NCBI GenBank assembly: GCA_028456385.1
Contig: JALNQF010000031.1
Coordinates: forward strand, 248,001 to 312,000
From: Ophiosphaerella korrae
Lineage: Eukaryota; Ascomycota; Dothideomycetes; Pleosporales; Phaeosphaeriaceae
Direction: 5' to 3'
Length of the DNA: 64,000 nucleotides
Each line of letters begins with the position of its first letter. The stretch's first letter is position 1. Below are positions 34,338 through 46,831 of the stretch, piece after piece. A program made the translations under genes and the position numbers. The notes beneath the pieces were generated by a model. That model did no database searches and was not told the origin of the DNA. It was given only the letters and a program-made list of their open reading frames with translations.

Positions 34338-37300
34338 ATGTCTTTTATAGGGTTTCGTCCCAACTCGCGCAGTTCATCTGCCCGCACTGTAAAGCCTTTC
34401 GGATCCAGCAGTACCACTGTCAATTCGCAGGCGCCACCTCACTCAGCCAGAGGCATGGCGGGGGTCATGGATATCGAGAGGTCTCGGACTAGGAGGGAGC
34501 GCACATATATCAACATGGAATGTTGTGTGTGCGAAGAGAGCATGGAATACACGCTGCGCGGCGAGCGGATACTGCAACTCAGCTGCGGCCACGTGAGCCA
34601 CGAAGCCTGTTTTTACGAGTACATTCGCGAATTCGATTCGCAACAGTGCCCAACGTGCAATGCGACACTCGGATTGGATTCCAGTCGCGGAGTGCAGATG
34701 GACCTTGGTACGTTGGACGGGTTGCGCACTGCGGTACCACACTCTGACATATCTGCAGAGAAGCTGAGCAATATTGTTCGCTCTGTACAGAACGAACCAC
34801 TAGCAGCTGCAAGCCATCGCAGCTCACCCAATACGCCAACACCATGGGACCACCAGCCTATGCCGTCAGAAAGCCATCAGCATGGCGCTGCCATGAGTGT
34901 GACCAGCCGCTCGCGAGGCGGAAGCGACGCTTCTAACCGTTTTGCGCCCAACCAAGCACGGCAACGTGACAGCAGCCATAGTCGCGATCGTACATCAGAT
35001 CGTGTGTCATCAAGACAGCATATGCGCAGTGAAAGCGGTGCTACAGGGCACGCTTCATCCAATAACGACTACGTCCAAGACGGCCGGCGGCATGATTATG
35101 ATGTGCAGTCGTCGGAGACCAGCCTAAGTAGCCCACGTGGTCTTCTCAAGAGTCCCATCCCAGCACCCACAGTAACCGTCCGGAGCGAATTCCCAACTCT
35201 TTCTCGATCGCGGCAGCAACAAAGTCTGACATGTCTCATCACTGTAGAGGTAACCGAGGGCAAATGGCGGCCAGACCCTGAGGATATGCGAGGCGCGGTG
35301 CCGCCTGTTCCATCCATTGGAAGTGCTGCTGAGAGCTTCAACAGAGGCAAATCGCCTGTGAGTGCAAGCCGCCGGCACTATGAGCCGCCGTACGAGTCGA
35401 CCGAAGCGTTGGATGAAATCACAGAAGATTTGCATGCACGTGTCGATAACTGGCACGGTCTGGATTTCTCACGGTTTGGGAAACTGCGATTGCACGGGCA
35501 CGTGCGTGTTGGAAAGGACCGTCAGTCATGGCAAGAGCTCGAGTGCTACCTCTTCTCCGAGATGCTCATCTGCGTCAAGGAGAAGAAAGTCTCACCACAA
35601 CCCCAGTGGGACGGACCAGAAGCATCGGCGAACAGGAAGGCAAAATGCACACTCAAGGGCTCCATCCTGATAAAAAAGCACCTCAACCAGGTCGAGCACT
35701 CGGCCGACGATCTTGTCTTGACCCTCAGCCTGTCTGTAGCTGAACTGCCAGCTTTTCATCTGCAGTTTTCCGATAGAAGTCAGCTGGAGCAGTGGCGACG
35801 CGCCCTGATGGATATTCGACTTGACTTCCCTGCCAGCAACAGAATGGTCGATTACGAGCAAGACCATTCTGGGACTGAAGAGGATGACTACCGAAGGCCA
35901 AAACGCGTCTCTTCAGTCAACTCATCCTATGGCGCCGGTAGATCAGTCATGACGGCTCCGACTGAATACACAAACTCTCGTGCTGGTCTGCCCGAGCCAA
36001 GGCTTGCCGGCTCGATACACGTCCCAATTGATGTTGTGGTCGTCATACCAGTTTCATCATCTATGCAAGGCTTGAAAATCAATCTACTCCGGGACACTCT
36101 ACGATTCTTGGTACACAATCTTGGCGAGCGCGATCGCATGGGACTGGTTACCTTTGGATCAAGCGGAGGAGGCGTCCCCATTGTAGGTATGACAAGCAAA
36201 GTCTGGAAAGACTGGCCAAAGGTCCTCGACTCTATCCGGCCGGTTGGGCAGAAGAGCCTTCGTGCAGATGTCGTCGACGGCGCCAACGTGGCTATGGACC
36301 TACTCATGCAGCGCAAGTCGAGTAACCCGTTGTCCAGCATCCTGCTGATCAGCGACTCATCAACCTCAGATGCTGAAAGTGTAGACTTTGTCATCTCTCG
36401 TGCAGAAGCTGCCAAGTAAGTCAAATCTCCCTTTTCGTACATCCACAACACACAGTGCTAATCTCCCCAGGGTTTCCATCCACTCATTCGGCCTCGGACT
36501 AACTCACAAGCCTGATACTATGATTGAGCTCTCCACACGTACTAAAGCCTCCTACACTTACGTCAAAGACTGGATGATGCTTCGGGAGTGCGTAGCTGGG
36601 TGTCTTGGGTCTCTCCAAACTACCTCGCACCAGAACGTTAAGTTGAAACTACGGCTTCCAGAAGGTTCCCCTGCCAAGTTTGTGAAAATCAGTGGCGCGC
36701 TGCAAATCACCAAACGAGCTACAGGACGTGATGCCGAGGCATCATTGGGTGATCTGCGCTTTGGCGACAAGAGAGGCACGTACACAAAGAAATTCAATCA
36801 TTTCGCACGTGACTAACTGTTTACTACAGACATTCTAGTCCAACTAGCCATTACTCCTGATTCTGGCTCTCCAGAGCAACTGCCGCAGGATCCATGGGAA
36901 ACCATTGTGTCTGGACTGGAAGCTCTCAGCGGACCCTTTGACCAAGATGAATCACGCACACTCAGTGTTGAAGAAGTACCCTTGATCCAAGCTGACCTCA
37001 CATATGGCGATATCCTTCGCGAGGGCTCATTATCACATCTGCCAAGGCCTTCATTACTTGCCATTACACTATTACCATCCGGCCAGAAGAAGAACTCTAC
37101 CGGGCGTCCACCAACCCCACCTATTCCACCACACCCTCATGTTGTGCAGCGCCGAATGGAGTTACTCACCTCAGACATGCTGACGCGAGCATTGACACTT
37201 GTTTCACGCGGCCAACACGAAAGAGCACATCACCTACTCAAAGAAACTAGAAGTATCCTAAAGGGTCTCGGAAAGGGTGGCCTACCACCACTCCCCCCAC

Positions 37301-37704
37301 CAGGTAACCGACGCAACGACGCGTCTAGCGCCACAGGAAGCACCGGCGAATCTTCACCCACCACCCACAGCAATAACGGGGATCTGAGACCTCGAACTCC
37401 TTCTCCCCATGCCGACAGCCCCTTCACACCTGCTGCGGGGATTGATGCGCGGACCATGCACGCCCTTGACGCAGAATTAGAATCCAGTCTTGAGTGGATC
37501 AACCACCCTGCAGTATTCGGTCGGGATTCGCGCAAGGCGGTGCTGCAGGCGATCGGCGTCATTTCATCACAACGAGCTTATACATACAGATCGCCTTCTG
37601 AGTCTCTTTGGGCCGAGCGCATCACGGGCATTAAACGGTTATCAGAACGGTCACGACAGTGGCGTGAGTCTGGCGATCAAGAAGCGCTGATGGAGGAGAA
37701 CTGA
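34338..37704 (+). CDS. far1: Far1/Ste5-type scaffold: RING - PH - von Willebrand A domains
   Basis: Exons 34338-36415, 36471-36775 and 36830-37704 encode 1085 aa. The RING finger is at ~62-112 (CCVCEE, CGHVSHEACFYEYI, QCPTCNATL). A disordered Ser-rich stretch follows. The PH domain is at ~374-495 (FGKLRLHGHVRVGKDRQSWQELECYLF...FHLQFSDRSQLEQWRRALMDI). The vWA domain is at ~556-790: the metal-site Asp/Ser motif appears as VVVVIPVSSSM, so the canonical DxSxS is altered. This RING-PH-vWA order matches Far1/Ste5, pheromone MAPK and Cdc24/Gbg scaffolds in yeast; in filamentous fungi the role is presumed similar. Exon 2 ends at FGDKR. Continuing into DILVQLAI requires a GC donor (G/GCACGT) at 36776. 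The gene sits alone between two gene-free regions. Confidence 0.85.
36776..36829 (+). other. Probable GC-AG intron in far1-like gene
   Basis: The frame from FGDKR into DILVQLA can only be joined from AGAG/GCACGT to TACTACAG/ACATTC, with a CTAAC branch site 15-19 nt upstream of the acceptor. GCACGT is a weak GC donor. The GT at 36780 or 36809 leaves the wrong phase or an impossible 21-nt intron. Confidence 0.55.
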
Positions 37705-40700
37705 ATTCGTTCTCGCAAAATTACATATGATTTCGCAATCACCGATTGTGCATATTGTACTACTATTGTGTCTTTTTTTGGCACTTATGTTCCTAGTTCG
37801 AGCCTTTCGCATCTCGATTTTCAGGCCCACAACAAGATGATTCCCGCGATTGGGGGCGGATCCTTTTCAATGCACAACCCGGGCTTCGCGGCATGTTATA
37901 CCTTCGATTTTCACGATACCAACGCACTTATTTTTTTTTTATCTCGGGTCTTTGGCTGCAAAAATTCTTTGGAAACAAGCATTATCACCCTTTTCATTTA
38001 TACCTTAGAGGATACCAACCTACCACTTAGCGACAGCGATTATCGCCGCGTAAATGCATGAACATTTTATCTCTATCGATCGTCCCAACTTAGCCATGAA
38101 GCAGATTCCTTCGATGCATGCAAGCATGGACCAACGGGTTATGCACATCTGCATCTACGTGCTTGCTGCATACCTGATCCACTGCTTATTCTCACACGCA
38201 TCCTTCAAAAATCTCATGACCAAAGAGTGACACCATGTCTAGGTACTCGATTCATTCAAAGACCAATCGCCTTACCTAACACGAAGCAAACACACCTACC
38301 AAACGCAGCAACACAACCGCTTCTTCATAGCCGGCAGTTCTACCACGCTCGCTTGCCATATATCCCAGCTCATAATATGCTTGACATAAGTCCTGTCTGT
38401 CGGCACGTAAGCGACACTCTTGCAGGAGCACAGACGTCTCTCTGTTCTACAGGAACGGCTCGTCTTAGGTGCATTGCAGCGGGTGTTGGTCATTCGTCAA
38501 ACGCACCGTACTCCTTGTGCGAGTTCGGTCAACGAATAATTAGTGTGTGCGCGGGCTAGTTCCTGTGCCTAGTACGAGACCAGCGAGCCTCCATGCTGTG
38601 TCACTTGTTAATTATTGCAGTTGACGGCTAGCGTTTGGTTGAATGAGACTAGAGTTAGACGATGATGCAGATCGACAAACGGCGGGTCTGTCCGTGGAGC
38701 AATATTTCTCAAGCACCGGTACGAAAGCCCTCGCTTTGGTATGTATGTTTCCTTTTCTTCTTCACAACAAGAAATTACGACGCTTTTTGCAGTGAGCGAC
38801 AATTTTGTTGACGATGCACTTCTTGTCCAAAACAGATTCAGTTGCATTTCATGACCGAATCGATTTTCTCGGTCTGTCTCATCAACAGCAAGGGCACCCA
38901 CCCTACCTGATTTTAACCCAACGTCACGGCCCCACCAACCCACGTGAGAGAAAATCGCAGAGGCTCGGTGGAGGTACGGGACTGTGGATGTGAAACAAGA
39001 ATCGTTGCCTTATCCCACACCTTGCTTGCTCCTGTCCCACGTTGCAATCTCGTTCTAGACGGATGTCAAACGCTAAAGCGAAGATCCTAGATAGGCGGGT
39101 ATCACCTTTCAACGCATCGAGTCTGGCATGCCGAGACGGGCCGTTTTGTGCTACCGTGATGTGCGAGCTATAAGCACATTAGGACAAGGCTGTAATGTGG
39201 CCTATCTCCTTGCAGTTTGGTGGCTGCCACAGTAGTACAATTCTAGTTGCAGACAGATCCTCTTTCAACTTGCAGAGAAAACGAAGTAGGGATCATAAAA
39301 AGAGTTTCTATTCCAAAAGCAAAATCTCGCCAGCCGCCTCACTGGAACACCAACGATTCCCACACCGGAGCCAACCGTTCCGACAATAAGTAACAGCGAA
39401 GAAAAACTCCGTGCTCCACTTCCCCATCGACCCAGATGCCAGACCCCCCGTTTGTATCTCAGAGCGCAGGCTGACCCTCGCAAGTTCAATCCTTGGCCCC
39501 TCTCAACTCATCCTCTCTATCCCATGTCAACCCCGATGCCCGAGACCCACGGGCATCGTTCCGTCACACTACATGGCCTACTATCCAACCAAGGACATTC
39601 ACGCGCTGCCTGAGCCGATCAAATGGGTCCAATAGCCTGCGATCCGACTCCCCTAGCTCAACGGGAAGTTTCAAGCAATACCCTGCGCCACAGCTAGGCA
39701 CGCTTTTGGCTTGACAGGGTATGTCAGACAGGGTTGCGTACGCTCAACGGCTATTCCAGTGTAGCGAGACCTGCCACGCCGCGGTTGGCAAAGTCGGGCA
39801 GCATGCAGATGCAGGGTGGCACGAGAAGATGCGGCAGGTGGGTTGGTTTTGTGAGTTGCCGTGATGTAATGTGTGTGCGGTGGTCGCCGACATGGTTGCA
39901 GCAAGGTACCATCGATCCGATTGTGCGTATCAAAGACCTAGTTCGGAGTATTTCGCTGCGCATGCAATCTATCAGTATGCACCGTGGATTTCTTGTTCCC
40001 CGCGTTGTTATCGTGTGCTTGCTTCCGCGAGTCAACTGACGGTTTTGTTTTTGACTACGTTGGGAAGTTTGCTCCTAGGGTGCAGTGTACTTGTGCAAAT
40101 GTGCTGCATACTTTTCCTGCCTGGTTGCTACAGTGTACATACTTTGGTACATTTTTCGGTTGGGGGCCAGGGTTATTTTTTATTTTATTTTTTTCAACGG
40201 CGGAAAGTCAATGGTATGATGGTAGAGCCTTTTGTCCTGTCACTTCTCGCCTCGACCCGCGCCGATTGCAAAAGCAATGCGATGACAAAAGAAAATGCTC
40301 CGCCCCTGAGCCGCCAGCCAACCCGATTAACTGGACCTGACAAGAGCATGTATCCCTGTATGGCACCTGTATGGCGCTGGTAAAAAGCAACAGCATTGCG
40401 CCTACCAATTGACAATGAGAGACGAGAAAGGTATGACATAACCTCTGCACAGTGAGTCGTATAGTTGCAGGTTATGAAAAAAAAAAAACGAACCATCAAG
40501 GTCTCCACAACAGTGACTATTGGAAAAAGGAGATGATGGTAGCTGAGAAAATACGTCGGGATAGCGGTTATCGCAATCTTCCAATATTTCAACCTTGCAA
40601 TATCGTAAGTTCCTTGCATCTCGTGATCGGCACTTACCGGCTAAGTTTCTTGCCTCGAGTCAGTGGGTGTCGAGTTTCCGAGGAGGTGGTGTGGGGATCT

Positions 40701-41525
40701 AAGGCACGATCGAGAAGCTCCGAAGCTTCAGGAATCCATGTGATATGAATCGCTTAGCATTGAACATGCGGCGGCGTCGAGCTATGCCGTTCGACCGGAC
40801 GCAAAGCGTGGAGCTGAAACACACATTGTCTGCGGACCAGGATGTAAAGGACCCTGATTTGTTAGACCATCGGGATGGACCTCTTGGTTAGATGCAGAAT
40901 TATCGTTACGATGTACACGGTGTAATGTTTTGTTCTTATAACGCCTAGTATTGCTGAGCTTCGGGAAAGAGAAGATAAATTATGACCTCGGAATGTCTAT
41001 TGGGTGTTTGAAACTTGTGTATGAGTTCAAAGGCGATGCTTTCTAATCGGTGAGGATGAAAATCCTGGTTTTTCCTTGCAGTTGACAGGGTACAGACTTG
41101 GAGCAGGTAGTACTATGTAGGCAGGAGAAATGCCGGCGAAAAAAGTAGTATGGTCCTTGGCCAAAGGCTGGGCATGTGGCCACTCACAGGATGTCCCGAG
41201 TTCAAAGCAGACTGAGTGGCAATGTAAAGTAGGGACAAACTACAACTAACTTATTGTAGTAATCGTTCATTGGTTACAAAAGCTTTCACATTCGTATTAT
41301 CTTCCCTCGGTCACTATCGGTCGTCCTGCGTAAAGAAATGGTACACTAGGTACTACTTCGAATTTTTTGGTCAATTATGCCTACCTTTTTCAGAGCATTT
41401 ATCCACAGATCTCCTCCAGATTATGCACTCCCCAGTCTACTTCGATTTCGACCATATGCACAGCATTCCTCCGTGATCGATAAGCACGGAATCAACCGCC
41501 GGCACTACTGGCACCAGTGGCATCT
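37705..41525. other. 3.8-kb region without a supported gene
   Basis: Frames up to 170 codons occur (e.g. 39871-40383) but show no motif or exon partners. T-rich runs (37929-37940, ~40170-40195) and an A run (40478-40489) are present. No RNA gene recognised. Confidence 0.55.
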
Positions 41526-43495
41526 TCACTCTGGACGCAGGATGCCGGCGCCCTCCTCGTCCTCGTAGTGAACTCCGTGAGCGGTTTCACAAGGGTCTGT
41601 AGCGTATGCAACTATGCAATGTTCCCAATATTCTTCATTCTCAACTTCGCGCTTGAATTGGAGAGCGTTGTAGATGGTGGCGAAGCGAAACTCAATATAA
41701 AAGCGCTAGTAACAGAATTAGTATGAGACGTACACTAATACGTACAGTGAACTTACTCCGCGCGTAGTCTTGCCACGTTTAATGCAGTCAATCTCTCGCT
41801 TGGTAGCGCTCTTACCGCGGGCAAGCGTCATCAACTCCGTATCGGACCAATCCTCATTAGCATCTATAGCTCTCACACATCGCGATGCATCCCCCTCGAT
41901 ACAGTGGCGTATTACATCATTGATCGAAGAGGGGCCGGGCTGCTTTTCAACGAAGATCAACATCTTGTTATTGCCACGTGTCTCGATTCCGTTCTCGGTG
42001 GCTTTGAAGTATTTGTCACAATCTTCAGGCGTCAAGAATCGAACGACAGCATGGTTAGATCCTGCGCCTGGGATAGTGATAGACTCAAGCCTACCACCCC
42101 AAACTAACGCTTGGATTTCGTTGATGCTCTTGGCACCTGGTAGACCCTTAAGAATGCAAGCACGATATGCAGGGGCTATGGTATGTCAGTTCTTGTTCTA
42201 GAATTGCAATTTTATCTAATCACTTACGAGCTTCGCGTTTCTCCTGCGCAGGCCATACATTCACAGTGCTATTAGGGTCTGTGGGCACCGAATTAGCGCC
42301 GCTCATCCCTGGTGTGGTAGACTTGAGTTCGGTTGCAACGGAAGCGGCTATTGGCTCTGCTTTCGGTAGGACGTCGAGGATGATCTTGCACAGGCCCTCA
42401 AGCTCATTGATGCTATCAAGTGAGAGGCATTGCTGTTCCACAAGGATCGCATAGAGACCGAATATGTTCCCTTTGTTGCTCTCGAGGACTTTGTTGACAA
42501 ACCCGGTTGTGATGGATTTTGCGTTCTTCTTATGGACTTGGTCCAGAAATCTTATGATGGCAAGGGCGTATCGAGCTCTAAGCTTTTTCAGTTCTTCAGC
42601 ATTGAAACTGGCGTCGGAACCGTAAGAGCTAAGTAGCTTCGTAAGGACAGTCTTGATGATTTGCACCGAAATGTTCTTGCAATCTGGCATAGCAATGAGA
42701 TAGTTTGCAGCCTTTCTCAAATACTCTTGCTCGAGCTCATGCCGAGGCATGTTTTCCCAAGATTTGGCGCTGGTAGCCGTCCTTGAGTTGATTGACTCTA
42801 GCTGATCGCCCCGTGGCTCTTGGACCGCGGGCGCCACAATAGACGTAGACACGTTGGTTTTCTCTGGTACGGGCAGAAGAGTTATGGTTGAACTTTCTAA
42901 GGCCTTTGAAGTGACATTTTCTGGGCTTGGTGCAACTCCAAATGAGAACTCGCTGCCTGGGCCAACTGGTGGTGTGTCCTTCGAAGTAGACAATGTTGTG
43001 GTAGACATCTTAGCATTTAGACGTGCGAACAAGTCGTCTAATGCTGACTCGGCTTCACTGATTGCGTTGGAAACTTCGGCTTTGGCCTTTACTGGGGTTG
43101 TTGCAGAGGCTGCAGTAATAGAAGTGGGTGTAGTGTCTGCCTCTGCTGGTCTTGGGCTGCAAGAAGAAAGTCAGTGAATTATTCTCTAGTGCATAGGATA
43201 AGAATGGTTACAGCGCATTTCCTTCAGCACCCTTCGGCTTCTTATTACCTATCTCAGGTACGCGAGATGGCGTCATATGGGAGATGGCTTGCAACGGTGC
43301 AGTTGAAGCTGGAGCAGCACTGACGACCTTGACCGTATTTCTTTTCAACTTCAGACCACCGGTGTTCGAAGCAGGTTGAACAGCAAAATTATTGCTTGTG
43401 CCTTGGCTACTTCGCGCATCTTGAGTACTGAAGACGATGGGAGTGCCTCGTGCCGGGCCTCGACTCGAAGCTCCATATGGCGACTGGCGACTCAT
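41526..43495 (-). CDS. RRM-like protein of unknown function (603 aa)
   Basis: Exons in transcript order: 43495-43212, 43156-42228, 42175-41757 and 41705-41526; all phases agree. Residues ~1-200 are Ser/Thr/Pro-rich and disordered. A helical region at ~225-365 (HELEQEYLRKAANYLIAM, LRARYALAIIRFLDQVHKK, GLYAILVEQQCLSLDS) precedes two RRM-like folds. The first is ~408-465: ACILKGLPGAKSINEIQALVWGG and HAVVRFLTPEDCDKYFKAT, with beta-alpha-beta spacing. A C-terminal one is split by the last intron: FYIEFRFATIYNALQFKREVE. RNP aromatic residues are only partly present, so RNA binding is an inference. I do not know a named orthologue. The frame stays open upstream to an ATG at 43777; I prefer 43495 because the extension has leader-like composition. 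Confidence 0.75.
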
Positions 43496-44502
43496 GGTCT
43501 TAGTTGATGACAGAATTCTGTTGGGTAGTGGTGGAGGTGAAGGTGAGAAGCAAGCAGTAGAATTTGCATAGAAAGGCGAAGCGACATCAAGGCTAGTGCC
43601 TAGCTTGTTGTTTGTGTTGTCGAAGTGGGCTGTTGTAAACAGGAAGGCGCGTTTATCTCCCGCCGGCCGTTTGTCAACAGGAAACTTTTCCACGCCTTGT
43701 ATACATGCATCCAGACAGGATAGATATGAACTTTCTTCGATATTTTGAATATGATCAGCTGAGAGCTTACAAGACATTTGGCGGCGATTAGTGCAGAGGA
43801 TGTCGCGTGGAGTGAAGAGCTAGCTCCCTACTTTTGAATATATTGAGGAGAGAAGTGAGAGCGGCTTTGATTGGCCGGAGCGAAATGGAAGGTAAGTCAG
43901 ACAGGGTCATTTTCATCTTGTATATAGTGCGAAACAATATAGGGAGTTCATCAAGGACCGAAGAGAAACGACAGTGATCCGTCTTGCTAGCGGCATAATG
44001 AATGACAAGTGACTTTAAAAGAGTAACATTAGACATAAGCAACTGACATTGAGAGACCCGTATTTCTACTTGAGCCACACGTATGACTTGCATGCTAGAA
44101 GTCCAAGAAAGTGATCGGACACCGCGATGATATTTTGAAGCAGCGAGTAGCTATCTCAGGCAATTTTTGATATTTGTTAAGTTCAAGTGGGTATGATGAC
44201 TGTTTGGCATTTCCAGAGCAATCGCATCAATGTCAATTGTGAGCGAAGTCTGCTAATACACTGCCACGAGTGCCACGGCACGATAGACCAATATGTGGCA
44301 CGGCTAGCGGTGGCTTGAGCAAAAGCTCGGACCACCAACGTCACCACCACAGCTGCCGCATGTGTGTGCCTGGAGCTTCGACACATGCACTGCCCACGAG
44401 CCAGATAATACAAAGGCCCCACAGTTACTATCTTTCCAACTCGCCATCTCCCATAAACCGTCACCACAGTACATATTAGGATATCAAAACTATCGAGGCA
44501 CC
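43496..44502. other. Divergent promoter region between RRM-like gene and snx41
   Basis: An in-frame 94-codon upstream extension of the minus-strand gene exists (to 43777) but is not called. Otherwise nothing recognised. Confidence 0.55.
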
Positions 44503-46632
44503 ATGTGGGACGACGAAGATAACAATCCATATGGTTCCTTCGCCCGCCATGATTCCAATACGTCTGATGTACCTGGTCTAGCCTCACCTACTACGCGTAA
44601 GGCGCCCGTGAACTATTTAGCATCATAGACGCGAGTCTGAGCTGATCTGTTCCAAGTTCCGTACCGACCCGTGACACCTCCCTCCGAGACCTCGTCCCCC
44701 GCACAGGATTCGCCCGAGTTTATTCCCCACCGCCAGATGAGCGATGTCGACTACGATGACGACCGTGACGAAGAAGAGCCTGCCGCGCAAAAGAAGAGCG
44801 GTTATGATTCGCGTGTGGAACAATGGCTGCACGAGTATCCGGACCAAATCATACTTATCACGAATGCGGGGAAGGAAGGCGCAAACTACATTCAGTACAC
44901 CATTAATTGCGGCGTATATACCGCCCATACCGAAGTCAATTTATGCGCTGACCTAATATAAGGGCCTTGAAGTGAAGCGCAGATACTCTGAGTTTGCCTC
45001 CCTACGCGCAACTTTGGTTAATCTCCACCCCACCCTTATCATACCGCCCATACCCGAGAAGCATACAATGGCCGATTATGCCGCGAAACCAACCAAAGCA
45101 AAAGAAGACGCTGGAATCATAGAACTCAGAAAGCGCATGTTAGCTGTGTTCCTCAACCGCTGTCGGAAGATGAAGGGTGTGCTTGAGGATGGTGTATACT
45201 GGAGGTTCCTTGACCCATATACCAGTTGGGTGCGCATTCTTGATCTCTTACTCTAAAGAAGGAGCTAATGAATTCGTGATAGAATGATGTACTGAACAGT
45301 CCACCAGTCTCTACCATTCCCAAACAAATCCTCAAGGCACCTCCTCTTGATACGGCAAACCCCACACAAGCGCATAGTTACCTGCCAGTCCCTTCAACGT
45401 CTGCAAAACTCAAGGCTGCCGGACCAACATCAAGCTCAGGCACTCCTGCCGTACCGGCGAATAACGCAGCCTTGCCTTCTGCGGCCGCGCATACTACACC
45501 CGGGCCTCAAGTATTTGGTCGTTTCCCCCCAGAAACGCGGCAATTGTCAGAAGAAGAGCTCGACCCCTATTTTGTAAACTTCGAAAACACTACAAAAGAC
45601 CTCGAGAACCTCTTACAAGGGCCTATGGAGAAGGTCAATCGACGATTATTGATGCACCTTGGAAATTGGGGCGAGGACATGGCCGACTTAGGCGCCCGCT
45701 TCAATGCCTTTTCTCTCAATGAGCATTCGCAGTCGCTCGCGGCGGCCATAGAGAAGACTGGGCAGGCAGTCGACTCTACCTACATTGGAACCACAGAACT
45801 AGCTTCGTCACTCAGCGCAAGCTTCTCTGAGCCTATGCGCGAGAGCGCGCAATTTGCCGGTGTCGTTCGCTCCGTCCTGCGATACCGGGTCCTCAAACGG
45901 ATACAAGAAGATATGACAAAAGATGAACTTGAAAAGAAACGAAATCTGCTTGAATCACTCGAAGCTAGCGAAGCGGAAGCAAAACGCCTACAACAGCATC
46001 TCACCGGCACCGGCCATGTACCGCCCACACGAAGTCGCGCGACTTCGAATAGCTCACAACGCAGCGGTATCGCTGAAACAAGACCCCGAGAAGATGATGA
46101 AGCATCCTTTGACTCCGACTTTCCCCCCTCCACACATGGAGACACACCCTCCGCCTCACAGGGCGCACCCGACAACACATACTCGCCGTCAAGTAGCCCT
46201 CACAAGAAGACAGCGAGTGGTAACTTCGTCACAAACAAGCTCTTTGGGTCTATTACGCATGCATTCAGGGGCATGGCAGATGTGGACCCAGAGAAAACGA
46301 GAAGAGATCAAATCGGTAAGACACGGGACAGTCTTGTACACCTCGAGCAAGCCCTCGGGGTCGCAGAAAAGGACACAAAGGACGCAAGCAGCGGCGTGAT
46401 GAAAGACCTACGCCGATTCCAAGACGAAAAGGAGAATGATTTGCGGCGGTACATGGTATGTACTGCAACCGTCGGAACTTGCGAGGGCTAACAATGCGCT
46501 TAGATGGAATTTGCTCAATGTCACATTGACTGGGCAAAACGGAACAAGGTGGCTTGGGAAGAGGCCAAAGCTGAGGTACAAAATATCGAGCACCTGGTCG
46601 ATGAATATCCCCGAACGACGGCAGAAATGTAA
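44503..46632 (+). CDS. snx41: Sorting nexin Snx41 (PX-BAR)
   Basis: Exons 44503-44596, 44657-44913, 44963-45229, 45283-46455 and 46504-46632 encode 639 aa. It opens MWDDEDNNPYGSF, a start shared with fungal Snx41. The PX domain lies at ~75-200: WLHEYPDQIILITNAGKE, LEVKRRYSEFASLRATLV with the RRYSEF phosphoinositide-binding motif, and VFLNRCR. A Pro/Ser linker follows, then a BAR-type helical region (~315-639: LLQGPMEKVNRRLLMHLGNWGEDMA, KDELEKKRNLLESLEASEAEAKRLQQHL). Snx41/Snx42 proteins act with Snx4 in endosome-to-Golgi retrieval and selective autophagy at PI3P membranes. The last exon encodes 42 residues ending PRTTAEM. It converges on the nucleoside transporter gene with 199 bp between stops. 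Confidence 0.9.
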
Positions 46633-46831
46633 GTGTACGGAAGTAGTAATAGAACGGCTCGCATGTCCTCGGTGCTATATGCATTCGAGCAGGCCGGTAC
46701 CAATATCAATAAATCATCCAGCGACGTAGATGCGCCTTGTCATTCATGCCCACTAGCACCCTTCCCCCAAATACCCGGACGCGACGTCCAAAATCAAAAT
46801 CTAATATGCGAGTTAAAAAACCATGACGGCT

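Noticed and set aside
39871..40383. 170-codon plus-strand ORF with hydrophobic stretches
   Set aside because: Translation of T-rich DNA gives Leu/Phe/Cys runs; no start context or family support.
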